DNA from: Albifimbria verrucaria | Taxonomy: Eukaryota > Ascomycota > Sordariomycetes > Hypocreales > Stachybotryaceae | Reading direction: 5' to 3' | Assembly (NCBI GenBank): GCA_020081605.1 | Contig: JAHREC010000062.1 | Location: 2,294,001 to 2,358,000, forward strand | DNA: 64,000 bases | Part shown: piece by piece, positions 1 to 10,637 of the stretch | How positions within the stretch are numbered: the stretch's first letter is position 1 | Layout of the letters: each line of letters opens with the position of its first letter | Notes under the pieces: generated by a model | Told to the model about the DNA's origin: nothing | Database searches by the model: none | Seen by the model: only the letters and a program-made list of their open reading frames with translations | Translations under genes and position numbers: made by a program

Positions 1-738
1 AGATTCGGATATCGGAATGTGCGCTCGCAACGTCTTGGACACCAAGACCCGGGTTATCGCTGCTCAAGGCGCTGGTGAAGAGGCGGTAGCAGGTGTTGGC
101 CGCGCGGACGTTGCCGACAAGGAGATAGGGAATGACAGCTCGGGCAGCAAAGTACGGAGCCATGTGCGGCTCTCCCTCCTTGTACCATGCGTATTCCATC
201 TTCAAAAGCACCTCAGGCGAATCCCTTGTTCCTAGTAGTAGATGACGTTCCGCTTCGTATGTCTCGTGCTCTTCGGCGTATAGCGATCCGATAACGTGGT
301 GAAGTTCCGGGTCGCCAGCAGGGTATTCTCCAAACTTGGCTGACCAACTGCACGATGCTGGTTAGTCGACGACATTGGGTAGGTCTCCAGCCTTACTCAC
401 CCCACCATCTCCGTGATGAACTTCTTGCGCGTGGGCTCCTCTGGATCGAACAGTCGCAGGCATGTCAACAGCCTGCCCTTGGCTGGTGAGTCGGGCTTCA
501 GCTCCGCCTGCTTGTACACGTCCACCATCATGTTGCACAAGTCACCGCCGCTGCCACCCTGGCCTGCCTTGAGCAGAGACTGCGAGACATTGGAAAGGAT
601 GTCGATGGCGGCAGGCCAATTTTGCGTCTTGATGTACCGTGAGGCGGCAACACGGGTCTGCTGCTGTGCCTCGTAAAAGTCTCCCTCCTGGATCCTCTCC
701 TGGAGGCGCGCGACGATGCGTTCGACCTTGCTAGCCAT
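1..738 (-). CDS. GET4: Get4, tail-anchored protein sorting factor (3' end beyond window)
   Basis: Get4 pairs with Get5 in the cytosol and hands tail-anchored membrane proteins from Sgt2 to the Get3 ATPase for insertion into the ER. Exon 1 (401-738) starts at the ATG at 736-738 and encodes the Get4 N-terminus, beginning MASKVERIVARLQERIQEGD and continuing through a helical-repeat stretch with GDFYEAQQQTRVAASRY. A 53-bp intron (348-400, donor GTGAGT, acceptor GCAG) leads to exon 2 (1-347). Exon 2 continues in frame with WSAKFGEYPAGDPELHHVIG and a later segment ending near GVQDVASAHSDIRI, where the window stops. About 228 residues are visible, roughly two thirds of a usual fungal Get4. No frame break was seen in this part. 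Identification rests on family resemblance of the helical repeats; confidence is good. Confidence 0.85.
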
Positions 739-1464
739 GGTGGAAGCTTGTGTGAGGGCGTGGAGGGAAGCTTGGGATTGCCAGTATGACGGATGGAGGG
801 GTTGAATTTGGGTGGGTGTAAAGTGGCTACCTCAGCTTAATAGTGGGCCGTTTCGTATGCTGGCACCATTCCAGCATCTACGTCAAATACAGCTGAGATA
901 TAGTACAGTACGTATATGACATGGTTAACAAAGAATAATAACAAGATGAATGGTCCTAGAATAGATCGCTATTTTTAAGGTCGCCTGTGGAGCTTCTCAA
1001 TGTAATATTCACAAGATGCGAGCCCGCAAGGAATATCCCAAGGGAGGGGTGAAACACGCGATAAAGCTGAGCCAGTATATCTGGAAACTTCACATCCCTC
1101 CCTGCGCATCGATCTTAGGCGTTGCTATTGTCAGAAGAATCATGAATTGAATGATTGTATTTATAACTTGAGGGCATGCATACATGGTTAGAGAAACGAC
1201 CAGAGAGGCAGTCAATATTCCCACTTGCAGTTATTCACCTTACACACATGCAGAACCACGATGTGGAGCAACGCGGAGGCAAGTCACGCACTTCATATGG
1301 CAAGCGACCGGGCCTGGGCCTAATATCATCACTTAAGACGATGCCACCTAATGGCAGCAGGAGATTTAACAGCAGTGTATTGTAGATGATGTACAAAGAC
1401 AACATAGAACTCATGTATATATACGTGTTTAATTCTATGTCTCCACAATTAAGACGATACACTC
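739..1464. other. Intergenic, no gene seen
   Basis: Upstream region of the leftmost gene. I see a short pyrimidine/purine-biased leader and AT-rich sequence but no open frame with protein-like composition. Confidence 0.6.
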
Positions 1465-1604
1465 GCTGAAATAGTGTAGCGGTTATCATCTCGGTGAGTT
1501 ACCATAACATTCTACTGTTATAATTTACTTTCCTAATGCGTCAAAGCCTTCCCAATTAGGAAATATATCCAGGCGGGGACCGGGGTTCGACTCCCCGTTT
1601 CAGC
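1465..1604 (+). tRNA. Glu-like tRNA relic interrupted in the anticodon arm
   Basis: The 5' seven bases GCTGAAA (1465-1471) are the exact complement of TTTCAGC (1598-1604), as in a tRNA acceptor stem. The A-box region TAGTGTAGCGG (1472-1482) and a perfect T-arm, CGGGG-TTCGACT-CCCCG (1581-1597), are both present and match tRNA-Glu patterns. Between them the anticodon arm cannot be folded: position 33 is not U, and about 65-70 extra bases sit where the anticodon loop should be. It could be a pseudogene with an insertion, a tRNA with an unusual long intron, or a tRNA-derived retroelement fragment. Both Pol III promoter boxes look intact, so it may still be transcribed. No functional anticodon is claimed. 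Confidence 0.4.
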
Positions 1605-2450
1605 AATTGAACTTGTCTCTCTTTTTGCTGTTTGTGTGGACAGAATGCTATGATATTGGCGGAGCCTGCGGGCAGTGTTGTAGAGGTGTTCTCAGTAAGC
1701 CGGGGTTGGTCCACTTTTCTTGTTAGATACACCAATTAGCTGCACTTTTCCCCACTTTACTCCGGATCTCCCACTATTTCTACAGGATGAACGTCGCCAA
1801 GACTACCTATACACAGTGATATCTAAACCGTTAAACTAATCTTCCAAGTTTCAATGAATGGTCTTTGTGTGTGACCGCTTGATCTAGTTCTCCTTCCTTT
1901 TCTTTTTCTTTTTTTCTTTGGTATGCTACTCGTCGCCTGATCCAAACTCTACCTATTATGTAGCACCAGCAGCAATGTCGCGTCAGAATTAATTCAGAAT
2001 TCAGTCAATCATGACAAGCTCTGTTTTGCGATATTGAGCGCATTTCTCATGGGGATACTTTATGTACAAGTAGAATGTTCGTGGAAATTTAATATGAGAC
2101 TGTCACCACAGCTCTATCAGTCACCAATCGGGCTCAAGAGGAACAAAATAATAATGTTTCTGTTCTCCATCTTCCTCTCGTATACTATTTCAACAACCTG
2201 TGAGGTGTGTATGCGAGTTTTGAACTGCTACTCACTTCACATGTTGCTCTAGGTCAAGGAGTTGACGCCTACTGTTAAGATTCATTTTCCTTTGTGGTGT
2301 CATGGCATACAGTTCATTATTAGTACGTTCAGTCGCCACTAGTCTCTATACAGCGGTGTTTCCTATTCATTTACACACAAGGCATGAACGTCGGTTTCAT
2401 GATATCCATCCCTTGCACATGCGAATCGCATTTCCAAATCTATTGCATGC
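1605..2450. other. AT-rich intergenic, no gene seen
   Basis: AT-rich sequence with a T/C-rich tract near 1893-1920. No protein-like open frame was found. Confidence 0.6.
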
Positions 2451-3284
2451 TCAGTGAACCCAGGCGCTTCCAGATGATCTCCTGCCCTTCTCATACAGCC
2501 ACTTGTTGTTCAAACCAACACTTGTCCTCTTTCCCCAGATGGGCTGTGTGAACCAGAGTCTCCGAACAAGCTTGACGAGGTACTCGCTCCAAACGGCGTG
2601 GACGAGCTCAGAGATGATCTTCGCCTGCCGCCAAGCGCGCTAGGGCCCTTATGCAGTAGCGGGCTGCTTGGAGGCGAAGATGTGCCCAAGGGTCCAATGC
2701 TGGCGCCCAGGGATGGACTTCCTCTGCCCGAGAGGGGAGCTGGTATAGCTGCCTCTGCTTCCGGCAGAGCCTGCAATGGATGGAGTGCGCGAGTAGCGTG
2801 GGGAGTGCTGAATTTCGCATTCGGGGTCGGTGCTGCGGTGGCTGCAGGCAGACCAAGGAGCTTGCGTTGGGCGGGAGTCAGAGGAATGTCGGAAAGATCA
2901 TCTTCTTTCCTGATCAAGGGTAGGCAGGCAAAGCCAATCTGAACGAGTGGTAGAACCTTGATGAGAAACCAAGCCCAGCTCGCGTACAGCCTGAACGCCA
3001 GGGGATTCTACCAGAGTCAGCTAATGCAACGACAAGGAGCGGCACGACGCCATACATTTGAGAACCGAAGTATCGTTTTCCAAGGACCTCGGCAGCCCAC
3101 AAGCCCAAGAATGCGACGACGTTGTACGCTATCCGACGAACGTTCTTCTCGGTGAATGTGGTTGCGTTCCGGCGCCTTGTGATCTCGTCGAGTCGTGGGT
3201 GCCTCCAAGTTCCAGGACTGTCCGTCACCGGAGGCTCCAGAGCGACAGCCGATTTCGTCGGCGTAGATCTAGCTTGGAGAGACA
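2451..3284 (-). CDS. POM34-like transmembrane nucleoporin
   Basis: Probable Pom34-type nuclear pore membrane protein (fungal NPCC family). These anchor the pore in the nuclear envelope with Pom152 and Ndc1. The start is the ATG at 3282-3284. The N-terminus carries SPGTWRHPRLDEITRR and then a first membrane segment (IAYNVVAFLGLWAAEV). A 65-bp intron (2991-3055; donor GTATGG, branch AGCTGAC, acceptor TTCAG) joins to a second hydrophobic segment (SWAWFLIKVLPLVQIGFA) and the family-typical DDLSDIPLTPAQRKLLGLP. The rest is Ser/Pro-rich and low in complexity. Near the end the frame breaks at the C-run 2533-2536. The alternative frame then gives the conserved-looking tail NNKWLYEKGRRSSG and ends at 2451. 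Read without correction the ORF ends early at 2510. The break fits the base-loss pattern seen across the window. Confidence 0.72.
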
Positions 3285-4461
3285 TGGCTTCTTTTCTGCA
3301 GGGACACTGAAGTCCAGATCGCGCTGAGGAACTGAGGATTGCCTTCGAGCTTGGGTTCAATGGCAGAGGCAGCGAAGGCTTGGGTTGGCGTAGCTGGTTC
3401 TGCTTACCTGTGAGATTCGGAAGGGTCGAGTAATTGATCGCACAAAGCCTTCTGGAACAGTGCTGCTATGGGTTAGTATGGGTTAGTATTCGCTTGGAGT
3501 GGCTTCGAGAAGCCTGTGTGGCGGTTGCCCCTTATGTGTTTGGATTGTTGACGTTGGGATCAGATGGGTAGAAGCTCACAAAAACAGTCGTCGCTATGCT
3601 GCAGGGGTAGGTTGGGCCAGAGCCACGCGACCTGCGTGCGCCGGGTGAGCCTCGGGCGAATCACAGCTGGGAAAATCCACCACTGCGCTATAGCGCGGTT
3701 TGCCTCACGATGCCTCCACATACGACCATAACTACTTGAGAACATAGGATCCCGTCTGCTCTCCTTCTATTAAGCAAGTAAGTGGCAGATTAGTAGTTGG
3801 GTCGGTGACGACCAGCGAACACCGGCTGTTGTATGTTTATCTTATTTCTTTTTCTTTTTCTTTTTCTGCTTGGAATAGATATTTCTTTTGCTAGGCTTGC
3901 TGGGAGGAGCCTCTCTGTGACGGTTATTCAAGTGCTGTCGATGCCCCCAGCAACCCAGTCCAGTGCTTGGTAGAGGATAAATCAAGACGTCAGAGAAGTA
4001 AACATGAGATAAGGAATAACTGTAAAGAAATTTGGAAATGCATGAAATCATTTGGATTTTTAATTCTTTTTACAGCTTGCGGAAGGGAATTCCAGCCCTT
4101 CTGAATTGCTGGTAGCTCAGAGGCACCTGCAGCTGAAGGCTACCTACGCGACCGAGGTGCCATGGTGCTGCTGACTCAGACGGATTGGCCCCTGCCAACA
4201 TCAAGTCCACTGACGCGCTGCACGAAGCTGTCCTGGGAGCTGCGCTTTTGACTCCGTTGGCGCTCTCGACACCCTTCAGGAACATCCCACCCTGCAAACT
4301 TTTCATTCGATTCCTGCTTTCCCTCATCGCGGACTCGGTGCAACCCAACTCCTTGGGCCATTTTCTTTCGAATCCTCTCCGTCGTCACGATCATGCGCCT
4401 TTAATCTGGCTTGCACCACTTCCTCGTTTACACCCAGCGGCTTGTCTGAATCGTCTGCGCA
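3285..4461. promoter_or_regulatory. Divergent intergenic region between nucleoporin and Ies1 genes
   Basis: This region of about 1.2 kb separates two divergently transcribed genes. It includes a T/C tract of repeated TTTTTC units (about 3845-3867), a common fungal promoter feature. No gene is supported inside. Confidence 0.5.
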
Positions 4462-6525
4462 ATGGCAGCCTCGCCAGCCTCCTCGCCGCAACGTCGGAGA
4501 TAGAGCCGCCGAGCTCCCCGTCCACCAAGAATCGAAGTCATTCATCTCTCACGCCGCCGATGAAACGCTCGAGCCGTCCCCAGAGCCCGAACCCGAGCCT
4601 GTCGATAAGCCCTCGCGAGGAAGCCCAGGGCTTCGCAGGGAAAAGACCCGAACGGACAGCAGCAGATTGGAAAAATCAGGCATTTGAAGAAGGAAGACGG
4701 CGAGCCTCTTTGGAGGGAGGATATTCAGCATGACTTCCTGCGAGCCATCTTCGACAATGAACAAAAGGTCTTCACCAATTCTTATGAACCTCAGGAGATT
4801 GGCAAGCAATGCTTTGCCGACCTTTACATTGACACCATGTCACGAAGTACAAAGACGAGCAAAGTTCTTCGAGACAAGTTACTGAGCGACAGAGAGGCAG
4901 CCAAGGGAATGGCCATGGTTTGCCTTCTCGTCAACATGGGCCGCATGAACACGACGCTCAACTGTGAGTAAATACACTCAACCTAATAGTGGTTTCGCAT
5001 GCTCACAACTACAGTCTTTCCCGAGATGCGCGCTCAACTGCGCACATACCACGCGATCCCCTCTCTACAAGCGCATCAAGATCCTCACGCGTACAAGCAA
5101 CTACAGGACGCCCCGCGTCTCAAGTCCATCCTGAAGGGAGGCGCCGAAGACCGAGAAGAGCCCACCACCTTGGAGAAGATCAAGCAACAAGACATCCCCT
5201 GTACCAACCCCGTCAATCTCATCTTCATCATGTGCAACACAGCCCAGAAGATTGCAGAGTTGCACTTTCCTCGTCACCACGAGTTTCATGATCTTATCAT
5301 GAAGACCCACTACAGCAGCAAGTCGCGCGCGATGGCCTTCTTGTGGCTCATGTGGTTTTACCTCGAGTCCGACTTCACGGAGGAAGGTTGCGAGGAGAAC
5401 CCTTTCGGACCTGGTGTTGATTACGGACTTGACGTCGCGAATCAAGGAGTTCCTCAGCTGAAGAAGTTGACGGATGAAGAGCTGGCCCTTGAGAACAAGG
5501 ACACCGAAGAAGAGATTGAGTTTGGTCGCGCCAAACAAAAGACCCGTGCAAAGATCCTGGAGATGGACCAGGCTTACTTGAACGAGAGGGAGACAAAGCG
5601 TGGCAAGGTACGAGTACCGCTTAATGATGATGGCCCAGCGATTCTACCTCGCATCCGACCATCCAAGCACGAATCCGATATGGACAGCACGAGGTCTACA
5701 CCACCGCCTAGGGCGCTAGCCCGAGGCGGAGCGGCAGGTTCAGGCAGGCGTGGAGCGCCATTGAAGTATCAAATCTTTGAGGGCTCTTCACCAGCACATC
5801 ATGTTACAGAAGGTGTCGTGGCCAGAAAACCTCGGCCTCCGACAGCCCATCAGCTGGCTGTGGAGCGGAACCGTAGCCAAAGAGTTGAGTACATCCTTGA
5901 TCGTGGCCTGCGTAGACGCCATCACAAGAGCCGGAAACTGCGGCGTCAGAACGGGGCTGTACTTAGAGCATACAAACGCCTGCAAGCTCAGGTTGATCCG
6001 TTTGAAGACAGCGAGGGTGAGGGCACGGGGGCGCGAAATCTGGGCAACGATGATTCTTCTGGTCCTTTCCGTGAGAAGGGACTGGGTGGCCTCTGCTTGC
6101 TGACCACCGAGGAGGACGACTTTGGAGAAGAGGTTAGTGCCTATGCTGCTGCATTGAGGAGATCAACTCGACGGCTGGCACGATGGTACGGTCACGAAAG
6201 CGAACTTGGCGTGATCGCGCCCATCAAGAGACAGAAACAAAACGGCGACGCCAAGGATGATGCCAGGGACGATACCAAGGAGGCAGATGTGGACATGGAT
6301 GCAGATCTTGCTGATGCGGATGGCGCCGACGCGGACGGCGCTGACGCTGATGGCGCTGATCCAGAAGCTGCGGATGCTGCAGACTCCAAGATGAACGGAG
6401 AGATGAATGGAGACGTCACAATGGATGACGCCGAGCTCGACGAGGGCGATCAGACAATCATGGCAGAAGATGAAGGCGAGGATCCAGACAAGACTGAGGT
6501 CATGGGTGAATCGGACGGGGAGTAG
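4462..6525 (+). CDS. IES1: INO80 chromatin-remodelling complex subunit 1 (Ies1)
   Basis: Ies1 is a fungal-specific subunit of the nuclear INO80 nucleosome remodeller. The conserved core is clear: DGEPLWREDIQHDFLRAIFD, QCFADLYIDTMSRSTKTSKV and RAMAFLWLMWFYLESDF. A 51-bp intron (4964-5014) joins TLN to FPEMRAQLRTYHAIPSLQ. Exon 2 (5015-6525) also holds a basic stretch near 5900-5970 and a long acidic C-terminus that includes an AD-G-AD-AD-G repeat (about 6300-6365) and ends in ESDGE. The N-terminus is a low-complexity Ser/Pro region. The ATG at 4462 opens MAASPASSPQRRR, but the frame must shift three times, always by one missing base, to reach the core. The last break is at 4679-4680, just before LKKEDGEPLW. 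Start and N-terminal residues are therefore provisional, while the identity is firm. Confidence 0.85.
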
Positions 6526-7029
6526 ACAGGCCGGATATCAGGAACTCGCTGGGGATTTTGGGATTGCTCTGGGGCTAGCCGGCCATTGCTGGGAAATGGA
6601 GTTCTAGGGATTGTGTGTCTTTCTGGCGTTGAATGTATTTATAAACCGGTTACTGCCGGGTGTAACAGTACATGAGATGAACTCGGATTCGGATCTGGAA
6701 ACGTAAGTCTCGTATTCGTGATCTGTTGGTTGTGAGTGTATCCATGCTCCTTGAAGTGAAGTGGATAGCATAATATGGGATTTTCCTGATGTTGCGTCAC
6801 TGGTGCAGTGAGCGCAGCCCGATCCGGAATCAGTCCATGCGGTACACCAAAGTTCCGAGCGGTGAGACACGGCAGAATATTAAGGGTCCTTGAAAGTTAA
6901 GTTTACTTCAACCCTGAGAATCGCGTCCGCCTAGCAGGAATAAGCTTCGACTTCTCACTTTCTGGAGGCGTCAGAAGTTCAATCGGGGCCAGTCACTCAT
7001 TTCGGTACTATTTCTCTTCTTTCCTCACC
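6526..7029. promoter_or_regulatory. Intergenic between IES1 and ERG2; ERG2 promoter
   Basis: About 500 bp with no open frame of note. The 60 bases before the ERG2 start are C/T-rich, ending TTTCTCTTCTTTCCTCACC directly before the ATG, as is usual for expressed fungal genes. Confidence 0.5.
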
Positions 7030-7824
7030 ATGCCCAACACCAAGTCCTCAGGGGCCATCAGCCCTCTCCTGATGGTCCTCGGTCTGCTGACCGCGATGCT
7101 GTCCGGCATTGTTTACTTCATGGAGCAGAACCTGGACCGGTTCTACGTCTTCCAGACGGACCACCTGCACGACCTGGCCAAGCGAAGTATTGCCCAGCAC
7201 GGAAACAACACCAGGGAGATCGTCAAGTACATTGTGTCTGAGCTGAGCGAGACGCACCCTGAATATGTCAACGTGAAGGAGGACTGGGTCTTCAACAACG
7301 CTGGAGGAGCCATGGGCGGCATGTACATCATCCATGCTAGTGAGTGGTTCCGCAGGCGAGCTTGCAAAGGTCAAGGCTAATTACAGAACGCTAGGCATCA
7401 CTGAGTACCTCATCATCTTTGGTAAGTTACATCCTCTGACAGGATTCACTGGATATGCTCCCGTGTATGCTAACTACAACTCCGCAGGCACAACCATTGG
7501 CACCGAGGGACACACTGGCCGCCACACCGCCGACGACTACTTCCACATCCTGACCGGCACCCAGACCGCCTACACCCCGGCGAGTACGAGCCCGAGGTGT
7601 ACCCTCCCGGCAGCGTCCACCACCTTCACCGCGGCGACGCCAAGCAGTACAAGATGCCCGATAGCTGCTTCGCGCTTGAGTACGCCCGCGGCTGGATCCC
7701 TCCCATGCTGTTCTTCGGCTTCGCAGATGGTCTCTCGTCCACCCTCGATCTGCCCACGCTGTGGAAGACGACCCACCTCACTGGTCGTGAGATGATTGGC
7801 AACATGCTCAAGGGCAAGATCTAA
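7030..7824 (+). CDS. ERG2: C-8 sterol isomerase (Erg2)
   Basis: Erg2 is an ER membrane enzyme that moves the sterol double bond from C8 to C7 (fecosterol to episterol) in ergosterol synthesis. It is the target of morpholine fungicides and belongs to the sigma-1-receptor-like family. Exon 1 (7030-7339) encodes an N-terminal membrane anchor ([20 protein letters not shown]) and then [16 protein letters not shown] family sequence. Exon 2 (7395-7421) encodes SITEYLIIF, and exon 3 (7488-7824) begins [20 protein letters not shown]. The two introns are 55 and 66 bp, the second with branch TGCTAAC. The family signature [17 protein letters not shown] and C-terminal region are present. One base is missing in the C-run 7575-7578, which throws the frame between TQTAYTP and [12 protein letters not shown]; sequence similarity resumes exactly. 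Length is normal for the family once corrected. Confidence 0.96.
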
Positions 7825-8325
7825 ATGGCTGGTACTGGGTGGGGGCACAGGACTGGGCGGAGTTGCAATTACAAAAGTCGGTGGATATGTGCCCTGCATC
7901 AGGTGTAAGCTTTTGGATAATTGATCTGGAGGATTGTGTATTTATAATAACAGTATAGATGCCGTGTCACCGGGCTTATATTTGTAATTGAAGCATGTGT
8001 AGAATTGTCGCACATGTATATTCTCAATGACATATTTGATGCATAACCGCAGTGGCCCTGATGTATGAGAATGCGCCTCCGGCAACTGTAACACGTTCCG
8101 GACTGGACCTCTTCTTCAAAATTCCACATGCTAGCACTCTGTTAGGAACAGTCAAGACCAGTTATGGTTGATGAACATAAAAACCATACCCATCTAAAGG
8201 TTCAAGGGAGCATGAATTGTCTGTAGAGAAGCTATTAAAATAGTATCTGCAGTAACCTTGACATCTCACAGTCATTTATAAACCATTCTCCAAACTACTG
8301 ATCAGTTGCTACATGGATCAAATGT
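7825..8325. other. AT-rich intergenic, no gene seen
   Basis: AT-rich 3' flank between ERG2 and the secreted-precursor cluster, which are convergent. No protein-like frame was found. Confidence 0.55.
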
Positions 8326-8609
8326 CTACAGAGGCGGACGCATCCCTTCAAAAATTCCAAGGTCTATCGCACCACTGATATCAGCGTCCACACTTTGTCG
8401 TTTCACGTGAGAATCATGCAACTCAGCCTCCCTAGCCGCATGAGTAGCCTAGACATATGTTAGGGTCTGGATTTCGTCCCATGATGGGGCACAGAGCCGT
8501 TGGGGGTTGCATTCATATTGACTTACATCCCGTCTTTCAGTTGAGGGCTGTGCGACAAGAGCAGTAGCAGTTGCTGCAAGCAATGCAATGGTAGCAGCGA
8601 ACCCTTCAT
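8326..8609 (-). CDS. Small secreted precursor with Kex2-type site, copy 1
   Basis: Unrecognised small secreted protein, about 68 residues, first of three tandem paralogues. Exon 1 (8527-8609) encodes a signal peptide ending LLAATATALVAQP and then STERRD. A 78-bp intron (8449-8526; donor GTAAGT, branch CCTAAC, acceptor TCTAG) sits in phase 0. Exon 2 (8326-8448) encodes AAREAELHDSHVKRQ and then a short acidic/hydrophobic tail ending GMRPPL. The Lys-Arg at 44-45 looks like a Kex2 site, which would free a peptide of about 23 residues starting with Gln. The initiator ATG (8607-8609) is one base out of frame; restoring one G in the run 8602-8604 puts the start in frame, as in other genes here. The model rests on splice signals, on exon lengths identical to copy 2 and on homology with copies 2 and 3. 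Function unknown. Confidence 0.55.
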
Positions 8610-8915
8610 TTTACGATATTCAGCTGACGTGGAGGAGCTGGATGATAATAATGATTTTGGTGGAGACGTGAGCAGAAAAGACGATGTTCTTTATGACCAA
8701 GGCGATAGTGCTGCATTTCCATAGTCCGTATAAGCGGGAGATGGCTGTATTTATAGAGGATTATCGTTGATATTCGGGCCGGATAGTGTGATTGCTGTCG
8801 GATATATCCAGCCAACTATAGCACAGGTATAGGCACAACATCATGTGATGCTCAGACAGTAACAGCCAGAGTAGCTCTAGCTGTGTGACTGTGTGACTGT
8901 GTGGTTGCGTGATCG
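8610..8915 (-). promoter_or_regulatory. Promoter of precursor copy 1 with repeated distal block
   Basis: A TATA-like element (TCTATAAATACAG on the minus strand, about 8745-8758) precedes the gene. The proximal part shares ATGAGCAGAAA-like and TTCTTTAT-like stretches with the copy 3 promoter. The distal part (about 8766-8915), with TATTCGGGCCG, CTATAGCACA and GACTGTGTGACTGTGT, recurs in diverged form upstream of copies 2 and 3. Confidence 0.45.
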
Positions 8916-9227
8916 TATTCATGTAGTAATTGTAAGATGCTTGTCTCTGTCGTCTCAACTAATGGTCACCCCTCCCTTCAACGCACTAATAACCCCAGGA
9001 GCAGTCAAGTTCTTAACTAGTATAACTTTTAATTGAGAAACATGTAGCAGCGGTGGTTACAAGCTTGCGCCCTGGGGCAACTGTGCTATCTCTTAAATCT
9101 CAGCTCCCTCCCTAGAGCTCATGTGTGATACAACTTCTATTCACGCTTCGGCACATGCATCCCTCATGCCTGAAACCATTGCGACCGTCTCTAGAATCAG
9201 GTCCAAGTCACAAAAATAAAAGACCAT

Positions 9228-9517
9228 TTACACCATCCAAAAGTGTCGACAGACCCCACCTAATCCGCTTCCCAAAAAGCCCCTGTCTCGTTTAGAGTGT
9301 GTATCACACAAAAGGACATCGCTAGCCGCGGTTGTAGTCTACATGATATTTATTAGAAACTAGAAACAAGGAATCTGGATCCTCTCATCATAGAACACAG
9401 AGCGACTACCCTTTGCATCCGTGAATGGCTTACGTCCATTCTATCCATTCGGTGCTGTGCAACAAGAAGAACCACACTTACGGCGAACAACATAGCAACC
9501 GCAACTGCACTCTTCAT
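9228..9517 (-). CDS. Small secreted precursor with Kex2-type site, copy 2
   Basis: Second paralogue, about 64 residues, with no frame break. Exon 1 (9434-9517) encodes 28 codons, exactly as in copy 1: a signal peptide (MKSAVAVAMLFAVSVVLLVA) and QHRMDRMD. A 95-bp intron (9339-9433; donor GTAAGC, branch-like TTCTAAT, acceptor TGTAG) follows in phase 0. Exon 2 (9228-9338) encodes TTTAASDVLLCDTHSKR and then a divergent Gly-rich tail with one Cys, ending HFWMV. Lys-Arg again falls at residues 44-45. Here the residue after KR is Asp rather than Gln. The mature part shares almost nothing with copy 1, whereas signal peptide, intron position and KR site are kept. Function unknown. Without the paralogues this gene would not be callable. 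Confidence 0.5.
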
Positions 9518-9822
9518 CTTCTTGTTATGCTGGGAATAGAGAGACGCTAGGGGTGAGGAGGCAGCTGCCAGCAAGAGTACTGTGGGCAAAAGGACGTTGA
9601 TCTCGATATAAACAAAACAATGAGCTGTATCTCTTAGCACTTTTGAGAGGCGAACTTTGTCTATGTGTATCAGTGCTCGGGTCGAACCCTGTGATGGCCT
9701 TCATGTACGGGTATCCGTAGTCAGCTATAGCACATGGATATGTACAACATCATGATGCCTCTAGGTCAGGGCAGTAATACAGGACCAAATGTGTCACTAT
9801 GTGACTGTGTTCACACTGTTTC
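9518..9822 (-). promoter_or_regulatory. Promoter of precursor copy 2 with repeated distal block
   Basis: The distal block (about 9668-9822) matches the regions upstream of copies 1 and 3: CGGGTCGAACCCTGTGATGG, CAGCTATAGCACATGG, ACAACATCATGATG and ATGTGACTGTGTTCACACTG. The proximal half is much more diverged. Confidence 0.4.
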
Positions 9823-10637
9823 AACCGCTATGCTATAAACTCTCCTTTTAAGATGTCCACATGAGCCTGAAGGAAGCCTCGAATCACATGATACCTAGTC
9901 TGATTGCTTGTTGGCATTTCCATGATTTGATTCGGCCATTATAATACTACTTCTACGGATTACTGCTGGTAGTTGGGCAGATGTATTATTAAACTGGAGA
10001 TGTAAGTTGCTGAGGACCAAGGCTTGATACATCATTGTACAAGTTCCATACAATTTCGAAATGTAGGATTCACTCACCACACACAATCTCAGACAGTTAG
10101 TGTGCTAGTAAGCATGATCCGACCCCAGTCTCATGTCTTATACATATTTCAAGTAGCCGTCTATATGACGACATAGATATCTAATATTATTCTTCATCAC
10201 ATATCTAGGAGGCCCATGTCATGAGAGTACATATTCGTGACGACCCATGAGGCTATTTGCAGTTCCAAAATTCTCACTGTAGTGGCCTATACGCAATCAC
10301 TTCGCTTCACTAATGGTGATGCCTGATAACTTTAGTGGCGGAGTTGAAGAGCCGTCGAGCTCGAAGGCAGTACGGTAATATATTAAAACGGCTACAGTAG
10401 CCCCCTTTGATGGGCATATTACCTCCTAGGCTGAGCCTCTTTCCAAAAACCTCCATATACTAACACTAAGTCGGCAACAGCCTACGCCCTGATTTGGGTT
10501 CACGAACATGAGAACCACGTGCATTCAAAATGTCAAGAGAGTATGAAAACCCCATATCTAGAGCAGCTACTGTTCCGTAGCTTTTGGAGCTCTCCAATAA
10601 GGCTCCCAGCAGCCTTGAGATCAGGCTTCGACGTCTA
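9823..10637. other. AT-rich spacer within the precursor cluster
   Basis: Spacer downstream of copy 3. No convincing frame and no further signal-peptide copy was recognised by eye. Confidence 0.45.

Noticed and set aside
7030..7824. Real inactivation of ERG2
   Set aside because: Only one base is missing in a C-run and the rest is perfectly conserved; a consensus error is simpler.
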